A stretch of 64,000 nt of DNA from G016234445 sp964438865 (GTDB lineage: Bacteria > Chloroflexota > Dehalococcoidia > Tepidiformales > Tepidiformaceae). This document shows, piece after piece, positions 31,898-40,009 of this stretch. A program made the position numbers and the translations under genes. The notes below the pieces were generated by a model, which worked only from the letters and a program-made list of their open reading frames with translations, was not told the origin of the DNA and did not search any database. The stretch is from positions 186,001 to 250,000 of the forward strand of contig CAYTMI010000002.1 of assembly GCA_964438865.1 (NCBI GenBank), written 5' to 3'. Within the stretch, counting starts at the first letter, position 1. Every line of letters begins with the position of its first letter.

Positions 31898-32581
31898 TTG
31901 CCCGTGAAGATCTTCCGTTCCCTTGCCGTTGCCACGTTCATCGCGGGCCTGGTGTTCCTGGTCGTTGGGTTCGCATTCGCCGGCGGAGGCGACGACAAGC
32001 AGCAAGTCGACGACTTTACGCCGCTGGTGGCGACGCCCACCCAGGCGACTGCGGAGCCGAGTTCCACGTCGACGAGCGAGCCAAGCCCAACAGCGACGCC
32101 GACGCCGTTCAACGGCCAGGTCGTGCGGATGAAGATCCCGCGATTCGACGTGGATTCGAAGATCGAAGAGATCGGTCTGCTGCCGACCAACCAGCTCGAC
32201 ATCCCGAAGGACCCGTACAAGACCGGCTGGTACAACATTTATGACAAGCCGGGCTTTGGCGGGAACGCCGTGTTTTCGGCCCACGTGGATTACTACCCCA
32301 ACATCCGGGGGCCGTTCAACAAGCTCTTCCAGTCGGAAATCGGCGACGACGTCGTCGTCGTAATGGAGAACGGACTGGAATACAAGTACCGGGTCATCCG
32401 CAAGGAACGGTACGACGTGAGCACAATCCCGATGGGCGAACTGATCTGGCCGACGAACCGGCCCGCGGGGAACGAGTGGGTCACGCTCATCACGTGCGGC
32501 GGCCGCTTCCTCCCGACGCAGCCCAGCGGCGCCGGCGAGTACCTGGACCGCGACGTCGTGGTCGCCGAACGCTACCAGTAA
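31898..32581 (+). CDS. sortase (class D/E/F-like transpeptidase)
   Basis: A 227-residue sortase that cleaves a sorting signal and joins the protein to the cell envelope. It has an N-terminal membrane anchor (VATFIAGLVFLVVGFAFAG at about 11-29), a Thr/Ser/Pro linker, then the catalytic barrel VVRMKIPRFDVDSKIEEIGL. The triad is complete: His129 in FSAHVDYY, Cys200 in TLITCGG, and Arg218 in YLDRDVVV. The start is TTG 31898, with GTG 31904 possible. It lies amid surface-protein genes; a likely partner is the protein at 26818-27762. No second sortase is seen. Class assignment is tentative. Confidence 0.93.
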   Translation: MPVKIFRSLAVATFIAGLVFLVVGFAFAGGGDDKQQVDDFTPLVATPTQATAEPSSTSTSEPSPTATPTPFNGQVVRMKIPRFDVDSKIEEIGLLPTNQLDIPKDPYKTGWYNIYDKPGFGGNAVFSAHVDYYPNIRGPFNKLFQSEIGDDVVVVMENGLEYKYRVIRKERYDVSTIPMGELIWPTNRPAGNEWVTLITCGGRFLPTQPSGAGEYLDRDVVVAERYQ

Positions 32582-32729
32582 CGCCCTCCACGGGATCGCG
32601 GGATTTCCCGGCCCGGGGATAGGGGACATCTCCGCGTCCGGAGCGGGAAGCCGCCGATGAAGGCTACCCGGCGACACCCCTACGCTCTCCCTGATAGGCC
32701 CGGCCGCCCGGGCGCATGGGAGCGTCACG

Positions 32730-33488
32730 ATGACCCTGAGCCGCCGCACCGCCGCATTCGCAGCATTGGCGGCAGTCGCCCTCGCGGCCACAATCGCCAC
32801 CGCCGCGCCGGGAGCTGAGGCGGGGGGCACCCTGGCCAAGGGCTGGAACAACGTCGCCTATACCGGCTCATCGAAGCCGCCCGCTGAAGCGCTGGCAAGC
32901 CTCAGCGGCCAGTACAGCACCGTCTACCGCTGGAACGCTTCGACAAAGGCCTATGAGGTGTTCGCGCCCAACGCCCCGGGCTTCGTGAACACGATCTCGT
33001 CGCTGAACAAGGGCGACGCGATCTGGGTCCACGTCACCTCCGAAGGCGCGGAGCTTTTGACCCCGTCGACAGGCTACATCTCGACCGCCGCCAGCACGTT
33101 CGTCCCCACAAACGACCTGGCGATCTACGAAAAGACGTTCAACCAGCTCAACCCGGCCGGCACCGACGCCGCCTCGGAGCGCTACTACGCGCCGGTGGCG
33201 TTGCCGCAGGGCGCGACCGTGACCAGCATCACCGTCGCCTTCGACATCGGGGCGGGCGCTACCGTGCAGGCGCGACTTGACTTCACGCCGATCGTCAACG
33301 GAAACAACGCGGCCCAGGTCTTCAAGCTTGCCGAGGTGCTTTCGACGACCGGCGCCTCACCCCAGACGGCGCAGGCGTTCGCCCATACCGTAAACAACAG
33401 CACCAACGTCTACTTCCTGGTCGTGGACCTGCTGGGCGGGCCGGGGGCGAAGCTGCGCGGCATCTCCATCGCCTACACGGGCGGCTAG
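32730..33488 (+). CDS. secreted protein with KGxNxV-type N-terminal domain (hypothetical)
   Basis: 252 residues. It has a signal peptide (RRTAAFAALAAVALAATIATAAPGAEAG). A ~75-residue domain starting LAKGWNNVAYTG and ending GDAIWVHVTSEGAEL aligns with the C-terminal domain of the metalloprotease at 21147 (shared KG-x-N-x-V-x-x-x-G, VY, NT-x-x-x-L-x-x-G-x-A-x-W). The second half, from STAASTFVPTNDLAIYEK to the end, is a beta-rich domain of unknown type. No catalytic motif. Its stop overlaps the GTG preceding the next start, so it is cotranscribed with the DNRLRE protein. Confidence 0.75.
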   Translation: MTLSRRTAAFAALAAVALAATIATAAPGAEAGGTLAKGWNNVAYTGSSKPPAEALASLSGQYSTVYRWNASTKAYEVFAPNAPGFVNTISSLNKGDAIWVHVTSEGAELLTPSTGYISTAASTFVPTNDLAIYEKTFNQLNPAGTDAASERYYAPVALPQGATVTSITVAFDIGAGATVQARLDFTPIVNGNNAAQVFKLAEVLSTTGASPQTAQAFAHTVNNSTNVYFLVVDLLGGPGAKLRGISIAYTGG

Positions 33489-33490
33489 TG

Positions 33491-35221
33491 ATGGCCATTC
33501 GCCACACCCGCAAGCGAGGGATTCTCTCTGCCGCTGCGCCCGCGCTGCTTCTGCTCACCGGGGCCACGCTACTGCTCGCGGGGGGCTCGCGGACGCCAGC
33601 CGCGGCGTCAGCAGCCACCAGCGAAGGCGTGTCGCTCGGGTCGCCAAACACGGTGGCGGTCGACGCCTACATCGACGCCGCGGAGCCGGGGCTGACACAC
33701 GACGGGGCGACGCTCGAGATCCTTGGCGACGGGGCCGCTTCGCCTCGCCGGGCCGCGATCAGCTTCGACCTTTCTTCGATCCCGGGAGACGCCCAGGTCG
33801 TCACCGCGACGCTCACGTTCAAGGTGGCGACAGCACCGGGCTCGACGACGACGGTGTCGCCGATGCGGCTGGCGGCGGCTTCGACGTGGGATGCGACCGC
33901 TACCTGGACATCGGAGAGCGCCGACTGGAACAGCGGCAGCCTGGGCACCGCAGTCGCCATCGACACCGGAGCGACCGAGGCCGTGTTCGACGTGACGGGC
34001 GACGTGGCGGCGTTCGTGGGCGGCACCGCGGCGAACAATGGCTGGACATTCCGGTCGGTCGCCGGAAGCGCCTCGCTCGGTTTCCATTCCAGTGAGGCCA
34101 CCGCGGAGTCGGATCGCCCCCGGCTGGCGGTGACCTACACGACCGCCACCTCGCTCTTCCGGCCGACGGGGGCCTATGCCGCGGACGCGCCGGGGTCCTT
34201 CGAAGACACCTACGTGCAGTTGGGCGACCCATCCACGGTCAAGGGCGGCCTTGCGGAGATGCGCGTCGGGCTGTCTGCCACGGACCGCCAGGATGGGCTG
34301 CTCCGGTTCGACCTCGCCGACACACCGTCGCTGGCGGGCGCGACGATCCTCAGCGCCCAGCTGGTGCTGCCGGTCGCGGTGCCGGGCCTCGACCGGACGC
34401 TGCACGCGGCTCGCGTCTGCCAACCGCCGGGGCTGGTGACGGCCGGGGCGATCAGCGGCGCGACCTACGCGGGCATCCCGTACGCGCAGCTGCAATGGAC
34501 GCAGGCCACGGCCTCGTTCGCCTATACATCTGCCGCGGCGACGGTCGACTTCGACGTGCGCCAGGTCGTCCAGGCGTGGGCGAATGGCGAGCCCAACCTC
34601 GGGTTCCGCGTGTACCAGGTGGCGCCGGCCGCCATCGACACGGTCGACTTCCACAGCTTCAACGCCGCGAGCGAAGCCAACCGCCCGCGGCTGGTTGTGG
34701 AATACGTTGTGGACACGGGTACCCCGAACGCCACGCCCTCCCCTTCCTGCGGCCAGGCACCGACACCCACCTTCACAGCGACGTTGACAGCGACATCGAC
34801 CGCGAGCCCGACCGCCACGCCCACGCCAACGACCACCCCAACCACAACGCCAACCACAACGACGCCATCGGCGACGGCCACTCCCGCCATTTCGCCGCAG
34901 CTGACGGTGGCGAGAGTCGCGGGAGCGGTGCCGCGTAGCCGGCTGGCGTTCAGGGCGACCGACGGGACGTTGGACCCTTCGTCCGTGACACTGGTGGTGC
35001 GCCGCATCGCCGACGGCGCTTACTGGAACAGCGCGGAGGCGAAGTGGCAGGTGGCGCTGGTCGCGAACACGGCGACTGAGGCGCCCGAGGGCACCTGGAC
35101 GCTCGCTGTGACGGGGACCGCGCGCCGCGAGTTCGTCAACACCACGGTCAGCGCCGAGGCGAGGGCGTCGGTGGGCGCAGCGACCTTTGTTTCGGCTCCG
35201 GTCCAGGTGGTGGTGCGGTGA
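33491..35221 (+). CDS. secreted DNRLRE-repeat protein
   Basis: 576 residues. A signal peptide (ILSAAAPALLLLTGATLLLAGG) is followed by two homologous DNRLRE-type beta-sandwich modules of about 170 residues: SPNTVAVDAYIDAAEPGL... FHSSEATAESDRPRLAVTY and GSFEDTYVQLGDPSTVKGG... FHSFNAASEANRPRLVVEY. The paired FHSxxA...A/E...RPRL-V-x-Y ends are clear evidence of duplication. A Thr/Pro linker and an ~90-residue C-terminal beta domain (RSRLAFRATDGTLDPSSVTLVV...) follow. DNRLRE domains are putative carbohydrate-binding or structural modules. The start ATG 33491 directly follows the previous stop; a GTG at 33488 overlaps it. Confidence 0.82.
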   Translation: MAIRHTRKRGILSAAAPALLLLTGATLLLAGGSRTPAAASAATSEGVSLGSPNTVAVDAYIDAAEPGLTHDGATLEILGDGAASPRRAAISFDLSSIPGDAQVVTATLTFKVATAPGSTTTVSPMRLAAASTWDATATWTSESADWNSGSLGTAVAIDTGATEAVFDVTGDVAAFVGGTAANNGWTFRSVAGSASLGFHSSEATAESDRPRLAVTYTTATSLFRPTGAYAADAPGSFEDTYVQLGDPSTVKGGLAEMRVGLSATDRQDGLLRFDLADTPSLAGATILSAQLVLPVAVPGLDRTLHAARVCQPPGLVTAGAISGATYAGIPYAQLQWTQATASFAYTSAAATVDFDVRQVVQAWANGEPNLGFRVYQVAPAAIDTVDFHSFNAASEANRPRLVVEYVVDTGTPNATPSPSCGQAPTPTFTATLTATSTASPTATPTPTTTPTTTPTTTTPSATATPAISPQLTVARVAGAVPRSRLAFRATDGTLDPSSVTLVVRRIADGAYWNSAEAKWQVALVANTATEAPEGTWTLAVTGTARREFVNTTVSAEARASVGAATFVSAPVQVVVR

Positions 35222-35310
35222 CCCGGATGGCCAGGTTCAGGGAGCCGGGGGCTGCGATCAGGCAAGGCCCCGATAGGCCGCGGCCTGCGGCAGCGGTACG
35301 GTCACGGGTG

Positions 35311-35853
35311 ATGGGACGCTTCCGCCGGACGACACCACTCGCCGCCCTGGCCGGGCTGGCTGCCTTGCTCGGCACCGCCTGCCTCGGGTACGCCCCGGGG
35401 ACGGTCGGGACGCCGGCGGCGCCGGAAGAAGATGCCGGTTCGCGCCTGCCGACGCTGCTCCAGCAACTGCAATCCGGCGGCGCCGCGATCGAAGTGTTCG
35501 ATTCGACGCCGCAGGCCCAGGTCCTGGCCGCCCAGGACACGGGCGGCAAAACGACAGGCGTGGGCACGGTAACCGCGACCGCGACCCCCTCGCGCACAGC
35601 AACAGCGGCGCCGAGCACGACCCCGGCGGGCAGCCAGGGCGCGCTGCCCACCGCGACGCCAACGCAATCCCCGACGCCCCAGCCGGGCGCCACCGCCAGC
35701 CCCACAGCGGCCCCGAGCGCGACAGCGATCCCGAGCGTGACGGCAACACCGACCGCTACCCCCTCGCCTACCCCTACCTCGACGCCCACCCCGGTACCGA
35801 CCATCCCGACGGAACCGACACCGTCCGGGCCGACTCCTCCGAGCGAGCAGTAG
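35311..35853 (+). CDS. lipoprotein with Thr/Pro-rich tail (hypothetical)
   Basis: 180 residues. The N-terminus MGRFRRTTPLAALAGLAALLGTAC has a clear lipobox (L-L-G-T-A-C), so it is probably a lipid-anchored protein. The next ~70 residues (QQLQSGGAAIEVFDSTPQAQVLAAQD...) show no known motif, and the rest is a low-complexity TPT/AT-rich tail that ends SEQ. The start at 35311 is preferred over GTG 35218, which overlaps the previous stop, because it gives a proper lipoprotein signal. The tail resembles other TPT linkers in this region. Confidence 0.7.
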   Translation: MGRFRRTTPLAALAGLAALLGTACLGYAPGTVGTPAAPEEDAGSRLPTLLQQLQSGGAAIEVFDSTPQAQVLAAQDTGGKTTGVGTVTATATPSRTATAAPSTTPAGSQGALPTATPTQSPTPQPGATASPTAAPSATAIPSVTATPTATPSPTPTSTPTPVPTIPTEPTPSGPTPPSEQ

Positions 35854-35854
35854 G

Positions 35855-36364
35855 ATGGCCGTCCGCCAGGCCGACGACACCCAGGTCCGCTCGCGCTGTG
35901 CTTCATGCAGGCGCATTCTCAGCTTCGACGAATGGTCCAGCGGGTATGAACTCTGTGCCGGGTGTGCGCGCAACCGGAACGCGCCGGGGCCGGCAGCGAT
36001 GTTCGTCCACGGGCCCGCGCCCGCGAGATCACCGGCCGCCGCGCCAGACCTCCCGGAGGAGATCTTCGCCGAACTCCTGGCCGCATTAGAGGCGGAGGCG
36101 CGCTCGCCCTCGGCGCCACAGCAGGGGGCGTTGCGGGAAGTGCTGTCCGAAATCGGAATCCAGCGGTCGGCCCGGCAACTGCAGTGGACGGCATGGGGCT
36201 TCGCGGCAGGATTCGCCGGCAACGTCGCGGTGGCGAAGTACGCCCAGATGACCACTGGCGCGCCGATGGGCCAGTTCGTCGGCCCCCTGATCATCGGCGG
36301 CGTGGTCGCGGGCGCCGCCTGCGCGCTCATCGGATGGGGGTTCTCCCGGCTGCGCGAATCGTAG
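35855..36364 (+). CDS. zinc-ribbon membrane protein (hypothetical)
   Basis: 169 residues. The N-terminus has two Cys-x2-Cys knuckles separated by about 17 residues (CASCRRILSFDEWSSGYELCAGC), a zinc ribbon. An acidic/Ala-rich helical segment follows, then two likely membrane helices (WTAWGFAAGFAGNVAVAKY and FVGPLIIGGVVAGAACALIGWGF). It starts two bases after the lipoprotein stop, so cotranscription is likely. No family recognised. Confidence 0.6.
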   Translation: MAVRQADDTQVRSRCASCRRILSFDEWSSGYELCAGCARNRNAPGPAAMFVHGPAPARSPAAAPDLPEEIFAELLAALEAEARSPSAPQQGALREVLSEIGIQRSARQLQWTAWGFAAGFAGNVAVAKYAQMTTGAPMGQFVGPLIIGGVVAGAACALIGWGFSRLRES

Positions 36365-36422
36365 GCGTGCTCTTGTCCGAACGCGCCACCCGCCTGATCC
36401 TCGTCCGAGGAGGAGCTGTCGC

Positions 36423-37337
36423 ATGAGGATCCTGGTCACCGGGGGCGCCGGCTTCATCGGCTCCCACATCGTCGAAGCGTACCTGGCCGAGGGCCACGAA
36501 GTCCGTGTGGTCGACAACCTCTCGACGGGGCGGCGGGCGCACGTGCCCCGCGCCGCGGCCCTCCACGAAGTCGACATCCACGCCCGCGAAATGGACAGCA
36601 TCTTCGCCGAGTTCAGGCCCAAGGTCGTGAACCACCTGGCGGCGCAATCGTCGGTGAAGGTCTCGACCGGCGACCCGGTGCACGACCTGGAGGTGAACGG
36701 CGGGGGCACGGCGCGGGTCGCCGCACTTTGCGTGGCCCACGGAGTGAAGAAGCTCATCTACGCGAGTTCGGGGGGCACTGTCTACGGGGAGCCGCGGGAA
36801 CTGCCCGTCCCCGAAACCCACCCGATCGCGCCAACCTCGCCCTACGGGACGAGCAAGTACGTGGGCGAACTCTACCTCCAGCTGGCGCACCGGACCGGGG
36901 GTCTTGACTACACGATCCTCCGCTACGGCAACGCCTTCGGGCCCAGGCAGGACCCCTATGGCGAGGCCGGCGTCTGCGCCATCTTCACCAACCTCATGCT
37001 CAAGGGTGAGCCTTGTACCATCGACGGGGACGGCGAACAGCGCAAGGACTACCTCTACGTCGGGGACATCGCCCGGGCGAACGTCCTCGCCCTGACGAAA
37101 GGCGGGGGCCTCGCGATCAACATCGGCACCGGGCGCGGGACCTCCGTCAACGACATTCACGCGGCGCTGCAGAACGCGACGGGCGATTCGACTGCGGCGC
37201 GCTCAGGGCCGCCGCGACCGGGCGACGTCCGCAACTTCTGGTTGACGACGGCCCTCGCGAAGGATGCCCTCGGCTGGGAAGCGAAAGTCAGCCTGGAGGA
37301 AGGGCTGCAGCTTACGGTGGACGGCCTCAGGGGCTGA
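36423..37337 (+). CDS. NAD-dependent epimerase/dehydratase (UDP-glucose 4-epimerase-like)
   Basis: A 304-residue extended SDR. The cofactor loop GGAGFIGSH is at the N-terminus and VDNLSTGRR follows, the usual galactose-epimerase signature. The catalytic region has YASSGGTVYG followed by SPYGTSKYVGE (Tyr-x3-Lys). FGPRQDPYGEAGVCAIF and GDGEQRKDYLYVGDIARA are also GalE-like. It would interconvert NDP-hexose epimers for envelope glycans. AGGAGGAGC precedes the ATG. The serine hydrolase gene follows 36 bases later. Confidence 0.88.
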   Translation: MRILVTGGAGFIGSHIVEAYLAEGHEVRVVDNLSTGRRAHVPRAAALHEVDIHAREMDSIFAEFRPKVVNHLAAQSSVKVSTGDPVHDLEVNGGGTARVAALCVAHGVKKLIYASSGGTVYGEPRELPVPETHPIAPTSPYGTSKYVGELYLQLAHRTGGLDYTILRYGNAFGPRQDPYGEAGVCAIFTNLMLKGEPCTIDGDGEQRKDYLYVGDIARANVLALTKGGGLAINIGTGRGTSVNDIHAALQNATGDSTAARSGPPRPGDVRNFWLTTALAKDALGWEAKVSLEEGLQLTVDGLRG

Positions 37338-37373
37338 TTCCCGCCTCCGCCGCTTACCGGTAGGATTCGCGGC

Positions 37374-38741
37374 ATGGAATACGAACCGCTGCCCTCAGCG
37401 ATCGCGGCTTTCGCCCGCGCCGAGATGGAACGTCTGGAGGTCCCGGGCGTCGCTGCCGCCGCCATCTACGACGGGCATGTCTACGCGCAGGGGTTCGGGG
37501 TCACGAACGTGGACCACCCTCTCCCGGTGACGCCGGAGACGCTGTTCCAGATCGGTTCGACTTCGAAGACCTTCACCGCCACGGTCCTGATGACGCTGGT
37601 CGAAGAGGGCCGCGTGAGCCTCGAAGCGCGCGTCCGGGACTACCTGCCGGACTTCCGCCTCCAGTCGGAGGAGGACGCAGCGCGGATGACCCTCCGGCAC
37701 CTGGTGACACACCACGGCGGCTGGGCCGGCGACTACTTCCGCGACACCGGGAGGGGAGACGACGCGCTCGCCCGGATCGTCGGGAAGATGGCGAACTCGG
37801 CCCAACTGCTGCCCGCGGGCACGGCGTTTTCGTACAACAACGCCGGCTTCTACGTGCTCGGGCGAATCATCGAGGCCGTCACCGGGGAGACGTTCGAAGG
37901 CGCGGTAGCGGAGCGCATCTTCCGCCCACTGGGCATGGAAACCTCCACCTATTTCCCGGAGGACACGATTGTCCACGCGCCGGCGGCCGGGCACATCCGG
38001 ACGCCGGCCGGGCTCAAAGTGGCGAACCCCTGGCGGATGCCGCGAAGCATCGGCCCCGGCGGGGGGATCATCTCGAACGTGCTCGAACAACTGCAGTACG
38101 CCGCCTTCCACATGGGTGACGAGACTGCCCCGGGTGGTGCGCGAATCCTGCGCCGGGAGACGCTCGAGTTGATGCAGACGCCGCAGGCCGAGGCCGGCAG
38201 CATGTGTGCCCATGTGGGCGTCTCCTGGATGCTCGACACGATCGATGGGGTTCGAATCGTGAAGCACGGCGGCGCGACGAACGGCCACCTCTCCGCCTTC
38301 GAACTGGTGCCGGCGCGCAGGTTTGGGGTCACCGTGCTGACGGACAGCGACAGCGGCCGCGAACTCCGCCAGACCGTCGCCGAGGCAATCCGGGAGCACT
38401 TCACGGGGATCCGGCGGCCGGAAATCGTGCCCGCTGCCGGTCTGCCCGGAGACGCCTCGGAGTACATCGGACGCTACGAAGCCACGCTCGCCGACCTGAC
38501 CGTACAGAACCGAGATGGCGGGCTGGAGGTGGCTGAAGGGCCGCCAGCGAAGGCGAGGGCGCGGGGAGCGCAAGTGCCATTCGACACACCCGCCGAACCG
38601 ATCGTCTTCGTCGCGCCGGACCGGGCAGTGGTCGCGCAGGGGCCGCGCCGGGGCGAAGGCTGCGAGTTCCTCCGCGATAGTTCGGGAGCGGTCGGATGGA
38701 TGCGCTGGGACGGGCGGGTGGCGCGGCGGGTGGAGGGATGA
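37374..38741 (+). CDS. serine hydrolase (beta-lactamase class C / esterase family)
   Basis: A 455-residue penicillin-binding-protein-like hydrolase. SxxK is STSK (Ser62, Lys65) in FQIGSTSKTFTA, the second motif YNN is in FSYNNAGFYVLG, and the third is KHGG in RIVKHGGATNGH. The C-terminal ~100 residues after RPEIVPAAGLPGD form a small extra beta domain. There is no signal peptide, suggesting a cytoplasmic esterase or amidase. The substrate is unknown; such proteins range from peptidases to esterases. Confidence 0.88.
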   Translation: MEYEPLPSAIAAFARAEMERLEVPGVAAAAIYDGHVYAQGFGVTNVDHPLPVTPETLFQIGSTSKTFTATVLMTLVEEGRVSLEARVRDYLPDFRLQSEEDAARMTLRHLVTHHGGWAGDYFRDTGRGDDALARIVGKMANSAQLLPAGTAFSYNNAGFYVLGRIIEAVTGETFEGAVAERIFRPLGMETSTYFPEDTIVHAPAAGHIRTPAGLKVANPWRMPRSIGPGGGIISNVLEQLQYAAFHMGDETAPGGARILRRETLELMQTPQAEAGSMCAHVGVSWMLDTIDGVRIVKHGGATNGHLSAFELVPARRFGVTVLTDSDSGRELRQTVAEAIREHFTGIRRPEIVPAAGLPGDASEYIGRYEATLADLTVQNRDGGLEVAEGPPAKARARGAQVPFDTPAEPIVFVAPDRAVVAQGPRRGEGCEFLRDSSGAVGWMRWDGRVARRVEG

Positions 38742-38793
38742 ACCGGCGCCAGGCCCGCACTCACCATCTGACGTCGCGCATGCGCCCGCCGGC

Positions 38794-39945
38794 GTGAGCG
38801 AGCTCGCTCGCGCCCCATCCGTAACCCGTACCCACCTCGCGGCCTTCCTCGCGCTGGCCTGCGTCGGGCTCTACGGGACCTCGTTCGGACCTGCGGCCTC
38901 GACCCTGGCGGATGACTTCGGGGTGTCGCTCGACCGGGCCGGACTACTCGTGACGCTGCTTTTCGCCGGGTCGATCAGCGCCTCGGGGGCGATCGCCCTG
39001 CGGACGACGTTCCGGGACACTCGGACGATGACGGCCGCCGGGCTTGTGCTGGCGACCGCGGGCCTGTTGCTGTTGGGACTTGCCGGGACGTGGTGGATGG
39101 CACTGGTCGCGGCGTTGCTTATTGGCACGGGCGATGGGTTGATCGTCGCGGGGACACACCTTTCGGTGGCGATGAGCGCGCGCGACGTAGCGGCCGCAAT
39201 CAACCGGCTGAACCTGTGGTTCACCTTCGGGGCCGTCGCCGGGCCGGCCTGGACGGGGATCGCGCTGGACGCGGGCGCGGGGCGAGGGGTGGTCTACGGC
39301 GTGCTGGCGATGGCGATTGTGCCGGTCGTCGCCCTCACGCTGGCCTCGCCGCGGGTGACGCCGCGTCCGCGGAGCGAGCACCACCCGGCGGCGACGATGT
39401 CGCCGGTGGCGTGGGGGATGGCCGCCGTGCTGTTCCTCTACGTGGGGGCGGAGTTCGGGCTCGGGCTCTGGGTGGCGAGCTATGCGACAGGCGTGGTCGG
39501 GGCGAGCCTCGCAGGGGGCGCACTGCTGACCTCCGGGTACTGGGGGGCACTCGCAGGCGGCCGGTTCATGAGCGGCCGGCTGCTGGAAGCAGGGCGGGAC
39601 CCGGGGCTGGTGCTCATTGCCGTCATCTGCGGGGCGGGCGCGGCGAGCGTGGTGCTTGCCCTGGCCGATGGCAGCATCGCGGTCGCGACCATCGCCGCGG
39701 TGGCGACGGGGTTCTTCTTCGGGCCGGTGTGGCCGTCCGCGATGGCGGTGGCTTCGCGAGAGTCACCGGAGGGTGCCCCGGCCGCGCTCGTCACGGTGGG
39801 GAACGCAGGCGGGCTGGCGTTCCCGTGGCTCCAGGGGCGGCTGCTCGTCTCCGCGGGGCCGGGCACGGGCGTGGCGATGACCGCCGTCCTCTGTGCGGGG
39901 ATGCTCGCGCTCGGGCTCCCGGCGGTGCGTCGATCGCGGCGGTAG
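38794..39945 (+). CDS. MFS transporter
   Basis: About 383 residues with roughly twelve hydrophobic helices (e.g. LLVTLLFAGSISASGAIALR, GLVLATAGLLLLGLAGTWWMALVAALLIGTGDGLIVAGTH, VAWGMAAVLFLYVGAEFGLGLWVASY, VATGFFFGPVWPSAMAVASR). It has the early MFS loop pattern GSISASGAIALRTTFRDTRT and a late FGPVWPS segment typical of sugar or drug exporters in MFS_1. The start is GTG 38794, just after the serine hydrolase stop by 52 bases. Substrate unknown. Confidence 0.85.
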   Translation: MSELARAPSVTRTHLAAFLALACVGLYGTSFGPAASTLADDFGVSLDRAGLLVTLLFAGSISASGAIALRTTFRDTRTMTAAGLVLATAGLLLLGLAGTWWMALVAALLIGTGDGLIVAGTHLSVAMSARDVAAAINRLNLWFTFGAVAGPAWTGIALDAGAGRGVVYGVLAMAIVPVVALTLASPRVTPRPRSEHHPAATMSPVAWGMAAVLFLYVGAEFGLGLWVASYATGVVGASLAGGALLTSGYWGALAGGRFMSGRLLEAGRDPGLVLIAVICGAGAASVVLALADGSIAVATIAAVATGFFFGPVWPSAMAVASRESPEGAPAALVTVGNAGGLAFPWLQGRLLVSAGPGTGVAMTAVLCAGMLALGLPAVRRSRR

Positions 39946-40009
39946 GGTACCCTTGTGTACGTCCCACCCGCCGCGTCTCAACCGCGGTTTCCCCCCGGAG
40001 AGCGCCAGG

